This document shows, in pieces, positions 1 to 7,865 of a stretch of DNA of 24,091 nucleotides (the stretch's first letter is position 1; each line of letters starts with the position of its first letter). Position numbers and translations under genes: made by a program. The notes below the pieces were generated by a model. The model saw only the letters and a list, made by a program, of their open reading frames with translations. It was not told the DNA's origin and searched no databases. The DNA is taken from assembly GCA_900554135.1 (NCBI GenBank), contig USFU01000008.1:1-24091 (forward strand), in the 5' to 3' direction. The stretch is from an uncultured Collinsella sp. GTDB taxonomy: Bacteria > Actinomycetota > Coriobacteriia > Coriobacteriales > Coriobacteriaceae.

Positions 1-825
1 CTCTTCTACTTCCTGGGCGTCTTTGCCGTCATCGCCTCGGGCCTCATGCTCAAGAAGACCAAGCTCTTCGCCGGCCGTCCGACGCCGTTCGTTATGGAGC
101 TTCCTGCCTACCACTTCCCGGCGATCCGCTCTTGGGCGCTGCACGTGTGGGAACGCTGCTGGGCCTTTATCAAGAAGGCCGGCACGGTCATCTTCGCGTC
201 CACCGTCGTCGTTTGGTTCCTCTCCAACTTTGGTAGCTATAACGGTTCCTTTGGCTTCCTGCCTGCGATGGACGGCATCCCCGAGGAGTTTATGGACTAC
301 TCCGTGCTTGCCATGCTCGGCAACCTGGTCGCTTGGATCTTCGCCCCGCTCGGCTTTAGCACCTGGCAGGCAACTGCGCTGACTGTCTCTGGCCTTGTCG
401 CCAAGGAGAACGTCGTCGCCACCGCCGGCTCGCTGCTGTCGGTTGCTGACGCCGCCGAGACCGACCCGAGCCTGTGGACCGCGTTTGCCGGCATGTTCCC
501 GACTATGGGCGCCTGCGTTGCCTTCGGCGCTTTCAACCTGCTGTGCGCCCCGTGCTTTGCCGCCATGGGCACTATCCGCAATCAGATGGACTCCGGCAAG
601 TGGACCGCGATTGCCATCGGCTACGAGTGCGCCTTCGCTTGGGTCATCGGCCTGTTCATCAACCAGTTCTACAACCTGCTTGTCCTTGGCCAGTTTGGTA
701 TCTGGACGGTTGTGGCCATCGTGCTGCTGGTTGCGATGCTCTTCCAGATCTTCCGTCCCATGCCCAAGCACGCTTGGACCGACGAGGATGAGACCAACAC
801 CGCTTCCGCCGCAGTTTCCGCTTAA
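1..825 (+). CDS. feoB: Ferrous iron transport protein B, C-terminal part (partial at left edge)
   Basis: The reading frame is open from base 1 and ends at TAA 823-825, giving 274 residues of a protein that begins outside the window. The sequence shows the FeoB core signature GRPTPFVMELPAYHFP near residues 26-41. It is followed by several hydrophobic helices, the segment SGLVAKENVVAT (compare the VAKE stretch of FeoB gate domains) and a CAPCFAAMGTIRNQ stretch typical of the second Gate domain. FeoB is a membrane GTPase-coupled Fe(II) importer; the GTPase domain must lie to the left. The small FeoB-associated gene at 1001 supports the call. A strong hairpin directly follows the stop, so the iron locus and the pectin locus are separate transcription units. 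Identification of the family is firm; only the missing N-terminus is unknown. Confidence 0.95.
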   Translation, partial: LFYFLGVFAVIASGLMLKKTKLFAGRPTPFVMELPAYHFPAIRSWALHVWERCWAFIKKAGTVIFASTVVVWFLSNFGSYNGSFGFLPAMDGIPEEFMDYSVLAMLGNLVAWIFAPLGFSTWQATALTVSGLVAKENVVATAGSLLSVADAAETDPSLWTAFAGMFPTMGACVAFGAFNLLCAPCFAAMGTIRNQMDSGKWTAIAIGYECAFAWVIGLFINQFYNLLVLGQFGIWTVVAIVLLVAMLFQIFRPMPKHAWTDEDETNTASAAVSA

Positions 826-854
826 GTCCGAATAAGGATTAGCCCCTTTACACG

Positions 855-887
855 AGCCCGGGTGTCCCAGCGACACTCGGGCTTTTT
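855..887 (+). terminator. Intrinsic terminator of feoB
   Basis: A 12-bp stem (855-866 with 872-883, one G-T pair), 5-base loop, then five T residues. It lies 30 bp after the feoB stop. Confidence 0.85.
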
Positions 888-923
888 GGTGGGGGAGATG
901 TGGCGTTTCCGCAGATAAAACCG

Positions 924-950
924 ACCAAAATAAACCTGTCCCTTTTTGGT
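924..950. repeat. Small inverted repeat, possible REP-like remnant
   Basis: ACCAAAA at 924-930 is mirrored by TTTTGGT at 944-950 around the loop TAAACCTGTCCCT. Read on the minus strand the loop is AGGGACAGGTTTA, which resembles GGGACAGGTTTATTTT-type intergenic repeats that I recall from several bacterial genomes. That likeness is from memory and was not searched. Confidence 0.3.
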
Positions 951-1000
951 AGGTGGAGAATGGGGTAAAGTAAGTGGTGGTTAACTAGAGGAGGCTTGCT

Positions 1001-1201
1001 ATGGCACCTATCGATATTGTTGTACTGGCTGTTATCGGCATTGCGTTTGTCGCCGTGTGCGTGCGCATTTATCGCAAGGGCACCTGCGCCGACTGCGCTC
1101 AAGGTGGCGTTTGCACGGGACATTGCTCCAACAAAAAGACGTGCGCCGCGCTTAAGGGCGTGGACAAAATTGCCGAAGACCTGGGCCGCGGTATCAAATA
1201 A
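1001..1201 (+). CDS. FeoB-associated Cys-rich membrane protein
   Basis: A 66-residue protein: one N-terminal hydrophobic helix (about residues 4-22), a short basic stretch RIYRKG, then a cytoplasmic-looking tail with cysteines in the pattern C-x2-C-x5-C-x3-C-x5-C (TCADCAQGGVCTGHCSNKKTC). This layout matches the small FeoB-associated Cys-rich membrane proteins found beside feoB in Gram-positive bacteria; a role in passing Fe(II) to or from FeoB is suspected for the family but not established. ATG 1001 is preceded by a good ribosome site, AGAGGAGG at 987-994. The gene is about 175 bp from feoB and has its own downstream hairpin. Confidence 0.85.
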   Translation: MAPIDIVVLAVIGIAFVAVCVRIYRKGTCADCAQGGVCTGHCSNKKTCAALKGVDKIAEDLGRGIK

Positions 1202-1216
1202 GGTCCAGGCATCCAG

Positions 1217-1250
1217 GCGCCCCGCGAGCATCCGTTCGCGGGGCGCTTTG
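1217..1250 (+). terminator. Terminator-like hairpin after the FeoB-associated gene
   Basis: A perfect 11-bp GC-rich stem (1217-1227 with 1236-1246), 8-base loop and only three T residues. It separates the iron genes from the regulator gene. Confidence 0.65.
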
Positions 1251-1345
1251 CACATTTGGCGGCGAGCGCGGCGAGTTGAAGAGTGATTTTGGGGTATCGT
1301 TACCTGTACTGTTAATTGGCAACTTATCTATAACGGAGTAACCCC

Positions 1346-2425
1346 ATGAGCGCTCGCGTAACCATGAAGGACATAGCCGCCGAGCTTGGCGTTTCCATCA
1401 ATACCGTGCACAAGGCCCTGACGGGTAAGGCCGGCGTGAGCGAATCCGTGCGCTCCAAGGTGAATGCTAAGGCCGAGGCCATGGGTTACCATCGCAATAC
1501 GAGTGCCTCGAGCCTGCGCCGCAAGGATATCAACCTGGTGTTTTGCCTGCCCCGCGCATCGTGCGAGGGGGCGTACTTTTTCCGTTACCTTTGGGAAGGC
1601 TGCAACCGCTTTGAGCAGGAGGTCATCGACCGGGGCATTACGGTTGAGCGCGTTGAATTTGGCGTGGGTGGCTACGCCGATGCGCTCGAGCAGATCGATG
1701 AGCGTCTGCAGGTAGGCGAGAAGATCGATGGTCTGCTTGCCTATGTTCCGGGTGATGACCGCGCGACCGAGCTCTTGAGGCAGATTGCCGAGGCGGGCGT
1801 GACAATCGAGCTCGTAGACGGCGACCGCCCACACCTCGATCGCCTGGGTGCCAGTCTGGCGGACTATTCCGCGGCGGGCAGTCTTATGGCAGAGCAGGCG
1901 GCAAATCTGGTCCACGCTTCTGGGGCTGACGCCCGCGTGCTCCTGTTGGCGGGCGACCCCTATACCGATTCACACTACCTGACCGCCCGCGCCTTTCATA
2001 ATTACCTGCGCGAACACGATATTCCATGGCAGGTTGAGGACCTTGCCGGCGCCCATGCGCAAGTCAAACAGCTCGAGCGCGAGCTTGAGCAGCGCTTGAG
2101 TGCGCCGGATGCTCCCGAGCTCATCTGTAGCGTTTTTGCCGTTGGTTCCGAGGTGGTCGCCGACGCGCTTGTTTCAAGCGGCAAGGCCGGCAAGGTCATG
2201 GTAATCGGCAACGACCTGTTCCCCGAGAGCGCCTTGGCCTTGCGCCGTGGCATCTTTACCAATATTGTCTATAAGGACCCGGTGAGCCTGGCCTACCGTG
2301 GCGCCAAGACCTTGGGCGAGTATCTGCTGTGGGGTAAAACTCCGGCGGAGCCCGTGCAGAAGGGTGCTGTGGAGATGGTGTTTGCCAGCAACGTCGACCG
2401 CTACTGCGAGCTTGCGGGAATTTAG
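1346..2425 (+). CDS. LacI-family transcriptional regulator, probable repressor of the hexuronate/pectin genes
   Basis: 359 residues, the usual LacI-family length. Residues 4-50 form the helix-turn-helix and hinge region: TMKDIAAELGVSINTVHKAL with recognition helix S17-A24, then a basic LRRKDIN linker. The rest matches the type I periplasmic-binding-protein fold used for ligand sensing (for example LLLAGDPYTDSHYLTARAFH). ATG 1346 follows ACGGAG at 1333-1338. It stands immediately upstream of uxaC, and nine AACGTT-centred palindromes of the LacI type (TGAACGTTCA core) lie at promoters in this window, so this is the likely protein that binds them. The effector is not visible; a hexuronate, KDG or an aldonate intermediate is an inference. 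No such operator is seen directly in front of the gene itself, so autoregulation is not evident. Confidence 0.9.
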   Translation: MSARVTMKDIAAELGVSINTVHKALTGKAGVSESVRSKVNAKAEAMGYHRNTSASSLRRKDINLVFCLPRASCEGAYFFRYLWEGCNRFEQEVIDRGITVERVEFGVGGYADALEQIDERLQVGEKIDGLLAYVPGDDRATELLRQIAEAGVTIELVDGDRPHLDRLGASLADYSAAGSLMAEQAANLVHASGADARVLLLAGDPYTDSHYLTARAFHNYLREHDIPWQVEDLAGAHAQVKQLERELEQRLSAPDAPELICSVFAVGSEVVADALVSSGKAGKVMVIGNDLFPESALALRRGIFTNIVYKDPVSLAYRGAKTLGEYLLWGKTPAEPVQKGAVEMVFASNVDRYCELAGI

Positions 2426-2427
2426 CC

Positions 2428-2674
2428 GTTTGGTCAGGTACCCCCTCTTGCGACGTGCATTTTTTGGAGTATTCAGCAATGGCGTGTCCCGAAAGAGGCT
2501 CAGAACGACTGTTTTGAGTGCCGCCGATGGCGTAAATCGCCATCGGCGGCACTTTTTTATGCCGATTGGGCGCAATATGCATATCGAGTAGGGCATTGAG
2601 GACGGTGCGCGGTGCGCTCCGATGCTGAATACTCCCAAAAATGCACGGCTGAACATGACCCACCTGACCAAAAC
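2428..2674. repeat. Long interrupted inverted repeat surrounding the terminator
   Basis: The segment 2455-2478 (GTGCATTTTTTGGAGTATTC and following) is mirrored at 2623-2646 with one mismatch in 24. An outer pair, GTTTGGTCAGGT at 2428-2439, is mirrored at 2662-2674 with one extra A. Outer and inner blocks are 15 bases apart on both sides. The arms enclose about 144 bp that contain the 16-bp terminator stem and no credible gene. This could be a MITE-like or palindromic intergenic repeat; no transposase is present. Confidence 0.75.
2517..2558 (+). terminator. Strong intrinsic terminator after the lacI-type gene
   Basis: A perfect 16-bp stem (2517-2532 with 2538-2553), 5-base loop TAAAT and a run of six T residues at 2553-2558. 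It lies near the centre of the larger inverted repeat at 2428-2674. Confidence 0.92.
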
Positions 2675-2738
2675 GCTCAAGTTCGGTATTCGGGGACGCC
2701 TGCCAATTCGCAATACATACAAGTCACGGCTCCAGTAA

Positions 2739-2766
2739 CCGTTGAACGGGCAAAATCGACCGTTCA
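2739..2766. promoter_or_regulatory. Paired CCGTT elements upstream of the uxaC promoter
   Basis: CCGTTGAACGG (2739-2749, an odd palindrome) is followed exactly 21 bp later by CCGTTCA (2760-2766). TGAACGG and CCGTTCA also form an inverted repeat with a 10-base spacer. The same pair recurs before the transporter (7688-7715) and GH105 (14156-14183). Its position upstream of the -35 box suggests an activator site or auxiliary operator. Confidence 0.55.
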
Positions 2767-2779
2767 CCCCATGGTGGTT

Positions 2780-2795
2780 AGGTGAACGTTCACCT
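2780..2795. promoter_or_regulatory. LacI-type operator O1 of uxaC
   Basis: AGGTGAACGTTCACCT, a perfect 16-bp palindrome with a central CG step, as is typical for LacI-family operators. Its right half supplies the -35 box TTCACC (2789-2794). It is the best copy in the window. Confidence 0.85.
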
Positions 2796-2818
2796 TTTAA
2801 GTCGCAATGAATTAGTAT
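2789..2818 (+). promoter_or_regulatory. Predicted uxaC promoter core
   Basis: -35 TTCACC at 2789-2794 and -10 TAGTAT at 2813-2818 with an 18-bp spacer; each matches the sigma-70 consensus at four of six positions. Operators overlap both ends. The call rests on sequence alone and on the parallel layout at two other promoters. Confidence 0.5.
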
Positions 2819-2833
2819 AGTGAACGTTCACCT
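2818..2833. promoter_or_regulatory. LacI-type operator O2 of uxaC
   Basis: TAGTGAACGTTCACCT matches the 16-bp consensus at 14 positions. Its centre is 38 bp from O1 and it covers the likely start of transcription. Confidence 0.82.
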
Positions 2834-2885
2834 AGAGGATAACGAGCGCATCGTGCGCCCGCTCCGCCAACAAAGGGGTTGTTTG

Positions 2886-4313
2886 ATGAAAAACTTCATG
2901 GACGATCAGGATTTCCTGCTGAGCACCAAAACCGGCGAGGAGCTGTTCCACAACTTTGCCGAGGGTATGCCCATCGTTGACTACCACTGCCACATTTCTC
3001 CCAAGGAGATCTGGGACGACAAACGTTTTGAGAACATCACCGAGGTTTGGCTGGGCGGTGACCACTACAAGTGGCGCCTGATGCGTGCCAACGGCGTTGA
3101 CGAGCGCTTCATTACCGGCGATGCCCCTGCTCGCGAGAAGTTCCAGAAGTGGGCCGAGACCCTGGGCCGTTGCGTGGGCAACCCCGTCTTTGAGTGGAGC
3201 CACCTGGAGCTTAAGCGTTACTTTGGCTACGAGGGCGTCCTGAACGGCAAGACCGCTCAGGAGGTCTGGGACCTTGCCAACGCCAAGCTCGCTGAGGCCA
3301 GCTTTACCTGCCGCAACCTGATCAAGCAGTCCAACGTCCGCATGATCTGCACTACCGACGACCCCGCCGACAGCTTTGAGTGGCACAAGAAGATTGCCGC
3401 CGACGACAGTTTTGACGTTCAGGTCGTTCCCGCCATGCGCCCCGATGCCGCCCTGCGCATCGAGCGTGGCCAGGAGTTCGCCGACTACTGCAAGCATCTC
3501 TCCGAGGTTGCTGGCGTTGAGATCAGCGACTTCGAGGGCATGAAGGCTGCCATCTCCAAGCGCTACGACGTTGCCCACGAGCTGGGCTGCCGCGCTTCCG
3601 ACCACGCGCTCGACTACGTTATGTACGTTCCGGCTACCGCCGACGAGATCGAGACTATCTTTGCCAAGGGCCTTGCCGCCGAGCCGCTTGCCGAGGACGA
3701 GGTCCTCAAGTACAAGACGGCCTTTATGCAGTTCGTCGCCGGCGAGTATGTCCGCCTTGGCTGGGCCATGCAGCTGCACTTTGGCTGCAAGCGTGACAAC
3801 AACCGCGCTATGTTCGCCAAGCTCGGTCCCGACACCGGCTACGACTGCATCTCCAACTACACGCCGTCCGACCAGCTGGCCGATTTCCTCAACTCCATCC
3901 AGGAGTCCACGGGTCTGCCCAAGACCATCCTGTACAGCCTGAACCCCATCGACAACACCATGATCGATACCGTGATGGGCTGCTTCCAGGAGGCTCCGAC
4001 CGCCGGCAAGATCCAGAACGGCTCTGCCTGGTGGTTCAACGACAACGAGGTTGGTATGCGCGAGCAGCTCACGGCTCTGGCTAACGAGGGCGTGCTGGGC
4101 AACTTTGTGGGCATGCTTACCGATTCCCGCTCCTTCCTGTCCTACCCGCGTCACGAGTACTTCCGTCGCGTGCTGTGCGGCGTGATCGGCGAGTGGGTCG
4201 AGCAGGGCAAGTATCCGGCCGACATGGAGCTGCTGGGAGCCATCGTGCGCGACATTAGCTACAACAACGCGGTCCGCTACTTTGGCTTTGACCTGGATAC
4301 CGTCGAGGCCTAA
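2886..4313 (+). CDS. uxaC: Glucuronate/galacturonate isomerase (uronate isomerase)
   Basis: 475 residues, close to the usual UxaC length of about 470. UxaC isomerises D-galacturonate to D-tagaturonate and D-glucuronate to D-fructuronate in the cytoplasm. The amidohydrolase-type metal motif VDYHCHISPKEI is present with H34 and H36, and the C-terminal half has DNEVGMREQLTALANEG, GMLTDSRSF and SYPRHEYFRR, all characteristic of this family. An in-frame GTG at 2820 lies inside operator O2, so the ATG at 2886, preceded by AAAGGGG at 2873-2879, is the better start. It is the first gene of the uxaCBA run, with a hairpin between it and uxaB. The two operators upstream imply substrate-induced expression. 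Confidence 0.96.
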   Translation: MKNFMDDQDFLLSTKTGEELFHNFAEGMPIVDYHCHISPKEIWDDKRFENITEVWLGGDHYKWRLMRANGVDERFITGDAPAREKFQKWAETLGRCVGNPVFEWSHLELKRYFGYEGVLNGKTAQEVWDLANAKLAEASFTCRNLIKQSNVRMICTTDDPADSFEWHKKIAADDSFDVQVVPAMRPDAALRIERGQEFADYCKHLSEVAGVEISDFEGMKAAISKRYDVAHELGCRASDHALDYVMYVPATADEIETIFAKGLAAEPLAEDEVLKYKTAFMQFVAGEYVRLGWAMQLHFGCKRDNNRAMFAKLGPDTGYDCISNYTPSDQLADFLNSIQESTGLPKTILYSLNPIDNTMIDTVMGCFQEAPTAGKIQNGSAWWFNDNEVGMREQLTALANEGVLGNFVGMLTDSRSFLSYPRHEYFRRVLCGVIGEWVEQGKYPADMELLGAIVRDISYNNAVRYFGFDLDTVEA

Positions 4314-4337
4314 ACCCGCATCGAACCACACCGAACT

Positions 4338-4373
4338 CGGGAGCGCCGTTGCCACACGCGGCGCCCCCGTTTT
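4338..4373 (+). terminator. Hairpin with T run between uxaC and uxaB
   Basis: An 11-bp GC-rich stem with one mismatch (4338-4348 with 4359-4369) followed by TTTT. It may reduce transcription into uxaB or protect the uxaC 3' end. No separate operator is seen before uxaB. Confidence 0.6.
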
Positions 4374-4409
4374 GCCTGCACGCTAACAGCAATCTAAGGA
4401 GAGACATCG

Positions 4410-5924
4410 ATGGAGAACATCAGCTACGAGACGCTCGAGAAGATTGGCTACAAGGGCTACCTGCTGCCCAAGGACGCGCCCGAGAAGGTTCTGCAGTTTG
4501 GCGAGGGCAATTTCCTGCGCGCCTTCGTCGACCGCTTCTTTGACATGGGCAACGAGGCAACCGGCTGGAACGGCAAGGTTGTCATGGTACAGCCCATCAG
4601 TGGCGCCTTTGGCTTTGCCGATGGCATCAATGCCCAGGATGACCTGTACACCGTGCTGGTGCGCGGCAAGGAGAACGGCAACACGGTCGACGAGTCCCGC
4701 GTGATCAGCGCCTGCAGCCGCTGCCTCAATCCGTATCGTGAGGACGACTACCGCGCCATGATGGAGGTCGCAGTCTCCGACGATTTGGAGATTATCGTCT
4801 CCAACACCACCGAGGCTGGCATTGCCTACGATCCGTCCTGCAAGGCCGACGACATGCCGCCCGCGAGCTTCCCCGCTAAGCTTGCCCAGGTGCTCCACAC
4901 CCGCTGGGCCGCCGGCAAGCCGGGCGTCATCGTGCTCGCCTGCGAACTCATCGATCACAACGGCGAGGAGCTGCTGCGCATCATGAACCAGTACGTGAGC
5001 GACTGGGGCTGGGAGGACGAGTTTGCGCAGTGGATGGCCAACGACTGCACCGTCTGCACCACGCTCGTCGACACTATCGTCCCCGGCCGCATCCGCGACC
5101 CCAAGGAGGCCGCTGCCGTGGCCGAGCGCCTGGGCTACGAGGATCCCTTCCTGGCCGTGCGCGAGCCCTTCCAGATGTGGGGTATCCAGGGCGATGAGTC
5201 GCTCAAGGAGCGTCTGCCCTTCGTGAAGGCCGGCCTGCCGGGTGTCTTTGTGACCCCCGATGTCACCCCGTACAAGAAGCGCAAGGTCCGCATCCTCAAC
5301 GGCGCCCACACTGCCTTTGTTCCGGGCTCCTGGGTTGCCGGCTTTGACATCGTGCGCGATTGCATGCATGACGAGACCGTTCGCGGCTTCATGAACACCA
5401 TGCTCTACGACGAGGTCATCCCGACGCTTGCCGCCGACCTGGACGTCGAGGACTGCAAGGCCTTTGCCGCCGCCGTCGAGAACCGCTTCGACAACCCGTT
5501 TATCGACCACGCGCTGCTCTCCATTTGCCTCAACTCTACTGCCAAGTGGCGTGCCCGCGACCTGCCTACGCTCAAGGACTATGTTGCCGAGACCGGCAAC
5601 CTGCCCAAGTGCCTGGCGACGAGCCTCGCTACGCTCATTGCCTTCTATACTCAGGAGCTCGTTGCTCGTGAGGGCGATGGCCTGCACCTGCGACGCGCCG
5701 ACGGCACCGAGTACACCGCTCAGGACGATGCCTTCGTGCTCGATTTCTACGCCGCCCACGCCGGTGCAGACGATGCTGAGCTGGTGCACGACGTGCTCAC
5801 CAATGAGCAAATGTGGGGCGAGGACCTTACGCAGATCGCCGGCCTTGAGGAGTTTGTCGTCAACGCGCTTGCCGTCGTGCGCGTCGAGGGCGCCAAGCAG
5901 GCCTTCGCCAACGCCCAGGCCTAA
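4410..5924 (+). CDS. uxaB: Tagaturonate reductase (mannitol dehydrogenase family)
   Basis: 504 residues. Predicted to reduce D-tagaturonate to D-altronate with NADH. The N-terminal part carries VLQFGEGNFLRAFVD, the variant nucleotide-binding signature of UxaB-type polyol dehydrogenases, and SNTTEAGIAYD. The C-terminal domain has KVRILNGAHT with K292, N297 and H300, the K-x4-N-x2-H catalytic spacing of the mannitol dehydrogenase family. ATG 4410 follows AAGGAGAG at 4396-4403. It lies between uxaC and uxaA in pathway order. UxuB (fructuronate reductase) is the main alternative, but the FGEGNFLRAF motif and the uxaA neighbour favour UxaB. A weak hairpin without a T run (5935-5960) separates it from uxaA. 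Confidence 0.93.
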   Translation: MENISYETLEKIGYKGYLLPKDAPEKVLQFGEGNFLRAFVDRFFDMGNEATGWNGKVVMVQPISGAFGFADGINAQDDLYTVLVRGKENGNTVDESRVISACSRCLNPYREDDYRAMMEVAVSDDLEIIVSNTTEAGIAYDPSCKADDMPPASFPAKLAQVLHTRWAAGKPGVIVLACELIDHNGEELLRIMNQYVSDWGWEDEFAQWMANDCTVCTTLVDTIVPGRIRDPKEAAAVAERLGYEDPFLAVREPFQMWGIQGDESLKERLPFVKAGLPGVFVTPDVTPYKKRKVRILNGAHTAFVPGSWVAGFDIVRDCMHDETVRGFMNTMLYDEVIPTLAADLDVEDCKAFAAAVENRFDNPFIDHALLSICLNSTAKWRARDLPTLKDYVAETGNLPKCLATSLATLIAFYTQELVAREGDGLHLRRADGTEYTAQDDAFVLDFYAAHAGADDAELVHDVLTNEQMWGEDLTQIAGLEEFVVNALAVVRVEGAKQAFANAQA

Positions 5925-6002
5925 ATCCTTCTGTGCGCCTGCCGGGCAACTGGCGGGCGCCCGCTGACTTCTGCTCAACCTGTAGGGTTAGGACTCTTTG
6001 TA

Positions 6003-7487
6003 ATGAATACTATCCAGATCAATCCGGCCGACAACGTCATCGTTGCGTTGTCGCCGCTTGCCAAGGGCGCCGCCGTCGCGGTTCCCGGGGTGGGCGAGGT
6101 CGTTGCCGCGGAGGATATTCCGCAGGGCCACAAGATGGCCGTGCGTGCCATTGCGGCGGGGGAGGATGTCGTCAAGTACGGTCTTCCTATCGGCCACGTG
6201 ACGGGCGACATCCAGCCCGGTCAGTGGCTTCATACGCATAACGTCAAGACCAACCTTTCGGGCGAGGTCGACTACGTTTACAACCCGACGCATCCGGTCG
6301 TTGAGCCGGTTGAGCCCGAGACCTTTATGGGCTTCCGTCGCGCCGACGGCCGCGCCGCCACGCGCAACGAGCTGTGGATCATCCCCACGGTCGGCTGCGT
6401 CAACGAGGTCGCACGTGCCATGTGCGAGCAGGCTCAGGATCTGGTCGAGGGCTCGCTGGAGGGCGTTTACTACTTCCCGCATCCCTTTGGCTGCTCGCAG
6501 ACCGGCGCCGACCATGCCCAGACGCGTCGTCTGCTGGTGGCGCTCTCGCGTCACGCAAACGCTGCGGGTGTGCTGTTCCTGTCCCTCGGTTGCGAAAACT
6601 GCACGCACCAGCAGGTACTCGACGAGCTCGGTGACTTCGATCACGAGCGCGTCCGCTTCCTTACCTGCCAGGATGTTGCCGACGAGCAGGTCGAGGGCCA
6701 CAAGATTCTGTCCGAGTTGGCTGACCTGGCCAAGCAGGCCAAGCGTGAGCCCATTCCGGCCTCTGAGCTGGTCATTGGCCTTAAGTGCGGTGGCTCTGAC
6801 GGTCTTTCGGGCATTACCGCCAACCCCACGATCGGTCGCGTGAGCGATATGGTTGTCGCCCGCGGCGGCACGTCGGTGCTCACCGAGGTGCCCGAGATGT
6901 TTGGCGCGGAGAGCATTCTGCTCGATCGTTGCGAGAGCCAGGACGTCTTTAACGCGGCGGCCGACATGCTCAACGGCTTTAAAGACTACTTTATCAGCCA
7001 CGGCGAGGTCGTCTATGAGAACCCGAGCCCCGGCAACAAGGATGGCGGCATCACCACGCTCGAGGACAAGAGCTGCGGCTGTGTGCAAAAGGGCGGATCT
7101 GCCCCCATCGTCGACGTGCTGCCGTATGCCGGTCAGGCTACCAAGCATGGCCTGAACATGCTGTGCGGTCCGGGCAACGATATGGTATCCACCACGGCCC
7201 TGACGGCTGCCGGCTGTCATGTGATCCTGTTCTCGACCGGCCGCGGCACGCCGTTTGGTGCACCGGCGCCCACGCTCAAGGTGTTCACCAACCAGCGTCT
7301 GTGCGACCACAAGGCCAACTGGATGGACTTTAACGCCGGCGTGGTGGCTACGGGCGAGCGCACGCTCGATGAGGCTGCCGGCGACCTGTATCAGATGGTG
7401 CTGGACACGGCGAGCGGCAAGCTTACGAGTGCCGAGCGTCGCGGCTGCCACGAGATCAGCATTTGGAAGGATGGCGTCTGCCTGTAG
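6003..7487 (+). CDS. uxaA: Altronate dehydratase
   Basis: 494 residues, the normal full length for UxaA. Predicted to dehydrate D-altronate to 2-keto-3-deoxy-D-gluconate using a metal cofactor. The N-terminal SAF-like domain (about residues 1-95) includes GHKMAVRAIAAGEDVVKYG and GQWLHTHNV. The main domain starts with GFRRADGRAATRNELWIIPT and contains GCSQTGADHAQTRR, LGCENCTHQQ, GLKCGGSDGLSGITANP and EDKSCGCVQKGG, all family hallmarks including the conserved cysteines. ATG 6003 is preceded by TTAGGA at about 5988-5993. It completes the uxaCBA set; the product KDG would go to a kinase not seen here and then to Eda (23231-23872). Confidence 0.96.
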   Translation: MNTIQINPADNVIVALSPLAKGAAVAVPGVGEVVAAEDIPQGHKMAVRAIAAGEDVVKYGLPIGHVTGDIQPGQWLHTHNVKTNLSGEVDYVYNPTHPVVEPVEPETFMGFRRADGRAATRNELWIIPTVGCVNEVARAMCEQAQDLVEGSLEGVYYFPHPFGCSQTGADHAQTRRLLVALSRHANAAGVLFLSLGCENCTHQQVLDELGDFDHERVRFLTCQDVADEQVEGHKILSELADLAKQAKREPIPASELVIGLKCGGSDGLSGITANPTIGRVSDMVVARGGTSVLTEVPEMFGAESILLDRCESQDVFNAAADMLNGFKDYFISHGEVVYENPSPGNKDGGITTLEDKSCGCVQKGGSAPIVDVLPYAGQATKHGLNMLCGPGNDMVSTTALTAAGCHVILFSTGRGTPFGAPAPTLKVFTNQRLCDHKANWMDFNAGVVATGERTLDEAAGDLYQMVLDTASGKLTSAERRGCHEISIWKDGVCL

Positions 7488-7519
7488 CGGTAAATGGGTT
7501 CGCATAGGGCGCTATTGAC

Positions 7520-7559
7520 CATGGCCGCGTCGGGAGTGTTCCCGGCGGGGCCATGTTTG
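7520..7559 (+). terminator. Terminator after uxaA
   Basis: CATGGCC (7520-7526) pairs with GGCCATG (7549-7555), and an inner stem CGGGA/TCCCG lies at 7531-7535 and 7540-7544. A short T-rich tail follows. It ends the uxaCBA unit before the transporter promoter. Confidence 0.7.
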
Positions 7560-7607
7560 TTCTGTCTGTTCGGGCGTGTCTTCCTGAGGGTACGGGAGCG
7601 GCGAAAA

Positions 7608-7623
7608 CAATAAACGTTCACCT
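7608..7623. promoter_or_regulatory. Distal LacI-type operator O0 of the transporter gene
   Basis: CAATAAACGTTCACCT has a perfect right half and a degenerate left half. Its centre is exactly 120 bp upstream of O1, so it is a candidate for repression by DNA looping. Confidence 0.6.
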
Positions 7624-7687
7624 AATCGACCTCATATTTAAACCCACTCAATACCCATGTAATCGGGATTTTTTTCAAGTCAGATGT

Positions 7688-7715
7688 CCGTTCAACGGCA
7701 AAAAACGACCGTTCA
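7688..7715. promoter_or_regulatory. Paired CCGTT elements upstream of the transporter promoter
   Basis: CCGTTCAACGG (7688-7698) and CCGTTCA (7709-7715) are 21 bp apart. Spacing, order and the A-rich 10-base linker match the pair at 2739-2766. Confidence 0.55.
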
Positions 7716-7727
7716 AGGATAATATAC

Positions 7728-7743
7728 AAGTGAACGTTCACCT
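7728..7743. promoter_or_regulatory. LacI-type operator O1 of the transporter gene
   Basis: AAGTGAACGTTCACCT, 15 of 16 consensus positions; it supplies the -35 box. Confidence 0.85.
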
Positions 7744-7765
7744 ATCATAAGCAATCGCGCATAAT
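7737..7765 (+). promoter_or_regulatory. Predicted transporter promoter core
   Basis: -35 TTCACC at 7737-7742, a 17-bp spacer, and -10 CATAAT at 7760-7765 (five of six). It is the best-scoring of the three parallel promoters by eye. Confidence 0.6.
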
Positions 7766-7767
7766 CA

Positions 7768-7783
7768 AGCTAAACGTTCACCC
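7768..7783. promoter_or_regulatory. LacI-type operator O2 of the transporter gene
   Basis: AGCTAAACGTTCACCC; the right half is intact and the left half degenerate. Its centre is 40 bp from O1, over the expected transcription start. Confidence 0.65.
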
Positions 7784-7865
7784 TGCGAGTGACGACATGC
7801 AGACAGACGTCGGTATGGACTCCAATGTCTTGTTACAAGACAATCGAGAAAAGAGAGGGAGCTCG

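Noticed and set aside
2832..4355. 507-residue open frame antisense to uxaC
   Set aside because: It mirrors a clearly real uxaC gene. Long antisense frames are expected from the GC-rich codon use, and the translation is low-complexity (V, L, G, D, H) with no domain.
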